A stretch of 64,000 bases of DNA from Prevotella melaninogenica ATCC 25845 (lineage in GTDB: Bacteria; Bacteroidota; Bacteroidia; Bacteroidales; Bacteroidaceae), in assembly GCF_000144405.1 (NCBI RefSeq), contig NC_014371.1:1210501-1274500 (forward strand), written 5' to 3'. The position numbers were made by a program, and so were the translations under genes. The notes below the pieces were generated by a model. That model saw only the letters and a list, made by a program, of their open reading frames with translations, was not told where the DNA came from and did no database searches. This document shows, piece by piece, positions 63,189-64,000 of the stretch. How positions within the stretch are numbered: the stretch's first letter is position 1; every line of letters starts with the position of its first letter.

Positions 63189-63896
63189 ATGAAAATAGGA
63201 ATCATCGTTGCGATGGACAAAGAGTTCGCGCAACTTAAAGCAATTCTTTCCAACACCGAGACGAAACATTTTAATCATAAAGACTTCGTTACGGGACGGT
63301 TGGGAGATAAGGAAATCATTCTGCAGCAGTGTGGTATCGGTAAGGTAAACTCTGCCATCGGTGCTGTAGAGATGATTAATCATTACCACCCTGACCTTGT
63401 TATCTCAAGTGGTTGTGCGGGTGGAGCCGACACTTCATTGGAGGTTACTGATGTGGTGGTGGCAACGGAGTGTGCTTACCACGATGCCTACTGTGGCGAT
63501 GAGGTAGCTTACGGTCAGATTATCGGTATGCCTGCTCGCTTCAAGGCTCCTACGGAGTTGATTGAAAAGGCGCTGTCGTTGAACAACCTACCTGATTGTA
63601 AGGACCTGCATGTCAAGGCAGGACTGACCGTCAGTGGCGAGTGGTTTGTTAACTCACGTGAGAAGATGCAACAGATTATGGACCACTTCCCAGAAGCAAC
63701 AGCCGTAGACATGGAGAGTTGTTCTATTGCGCAGGTCTGCCACATCTATCAAACCCCCTTCGTCTCCTTCCGTGTCATCAGCGATGTTCCGCTCAAAGAC
63801 AATAAAGCCAGCCAGTACTACGACTTCTGGGAGCGCATCGCCAACGGCAGCTTTGAGGTGACAAGGCACTTTATAGAGGCAATTCATAATTCATAA
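63189..63896 (+). CDS. mtnN: 5'-methylthioadenosine/S-adenosylhomocysteine nucleosidase
   Basis: The 235-residue protein starts MKIGIIVAMDKEF, the canonical opening of the family. It has QCGIGKVNSAIGA, ISSGCAGGADTSLEVTDVVV, FPEATAVDMESCSIAQVC (substrate-binding Glu) and RVISDVPLKDN with the catalytic Asp. It removes adenine from MTA and SAH, recycling by-products of methylation and polyamine synthesis. Length is normal. The last residues (IHNS) are read from the AATTCATAATT repeat that begins at 63885. Confidence 0.95.
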   Translation: MKIGIIVAMDKEFAQLKAILSNTETKHFNHKDFVTGRLGDKEIILQQCGIGKVNSAIGAVEMINHYHPDLVISSGCAGGADTSLEVTDVVVATECAYHDAYCGDEVAYGQIIGMPARFKAPTELIEKALSLNNLPDCKDLHVKAGLTVSGEWFVNSREKMQQIMDHFPEATAVDMESCSIAQVCHIYQTPFVSFRVISDVPLKDNKASQYYDFWERIANGSFEVTRHFIEAIHNS

Positions 63897-63925
63897 TTCA
63901 CAATTCATAATTATGATTACCGAGG
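63885..63925 (+). repeat. AATTCATAATT/TTATGATTAC repeat at the end of mtnN
   Basis: AATTCATAATTCATAATTCA and TTATGATTACC match the blocks at 15058, 17441 and 58320. It overlaps the last codons of mtnN. Confidence 0.75.
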
Positions 63926-64000
63926 TAGGCAGAGTTTATAGAATAAGTAATTTGTTTACTTATCCGCTTGATTCTATCACGGAACTAAAGATATACAGAT

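Overview
The window looks like chromosomal DNA of a Prevotella-type member of the Bacteroidota. The evidence is repeated Bacteroidota promoter elements (TAnnTTTG with an upstream TTTG about 19-20 bases away), a SusC/SusD pair with a sulfatase, a HU-HIG DNA-binding protein with a 30-residue 'smalltalk' peptide, lipoprotein signals, and a very low-GC, repeat-rich intergenic background. The genus is my inference; the phylum is well supported.

Layout. 0-2.2 kb: a two-gene ATPase plus putative nuclease cassette beside tRNA-Arg(ACG). 2.6-6.1 kb: core genes (TRIC-type channel, 2-hydroxyacid dehydrogenase, RarA). 6.3-7.9 kb: two paralogous lipoproteins. 8.3-15.0 kb: a three-gene glycan-utilisation operon (susC, susD, serine-type sulfatase). 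15.9-17.4 kb: a three-gene HipBST-like toxin-antitoxin. 17.6-21.4 kb: an outer-membrane protein, a ParA-type partition cassette with a 28-bp direct-repeat array, and a membrane protein. 21.4-23.2 kb: a gene-free, extremely A-rich tract. 23.2-23.7 kb: a deleted IS1380-like element.

25.2-54.8 kb is a large defence island. It holds HigB/HigA-ImmA. Next is a type I restriction operon (regulator, hsdR, cysteine peptidase, hsdM, GmrSD-like protein, AlbA_2/ATPase protein, hsdS), followed by an inverted start-less hsdS and a complete tyrosine recombinase, so the specificity gene is probably switched by inversion. Beyond a 2.6-kb gene-free stretch with iteron-like repeats comes a McrBC/LlaJI-like pair. 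Last is a convergent six-gene MORC/Mza-like operon (controller, 5-methylcytosine methyltransferase, GHKL ATPase, Z1 helicase, DUF4420-type PD-(D/E)XK nuclease, unknown). The island ends at a truncated integrase.

55.5-57.8 kb carries an M15 peptidase, HU-HIG protein and smalltalk peptide. 58.9-63.9 kb returns to housekeeping genes (nhaA, a YfhO-like protein, mtnN).

Two themes connect the window. First, the defence genes form stacked multi-gene systems with their own Xre controllers. Second, the partition cassette, the A-rich tract, the 22-bp iteron-like array and genes pointing mostly outward from about 22 kb suggest a nearby replicon origin. Some Prevotella species have two chromosomes, which would fit, but no initiator gene is present here. 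Gaps between genes are packed with several families of short dispersed repeats, one of which encodes the C-terminus of RarA.
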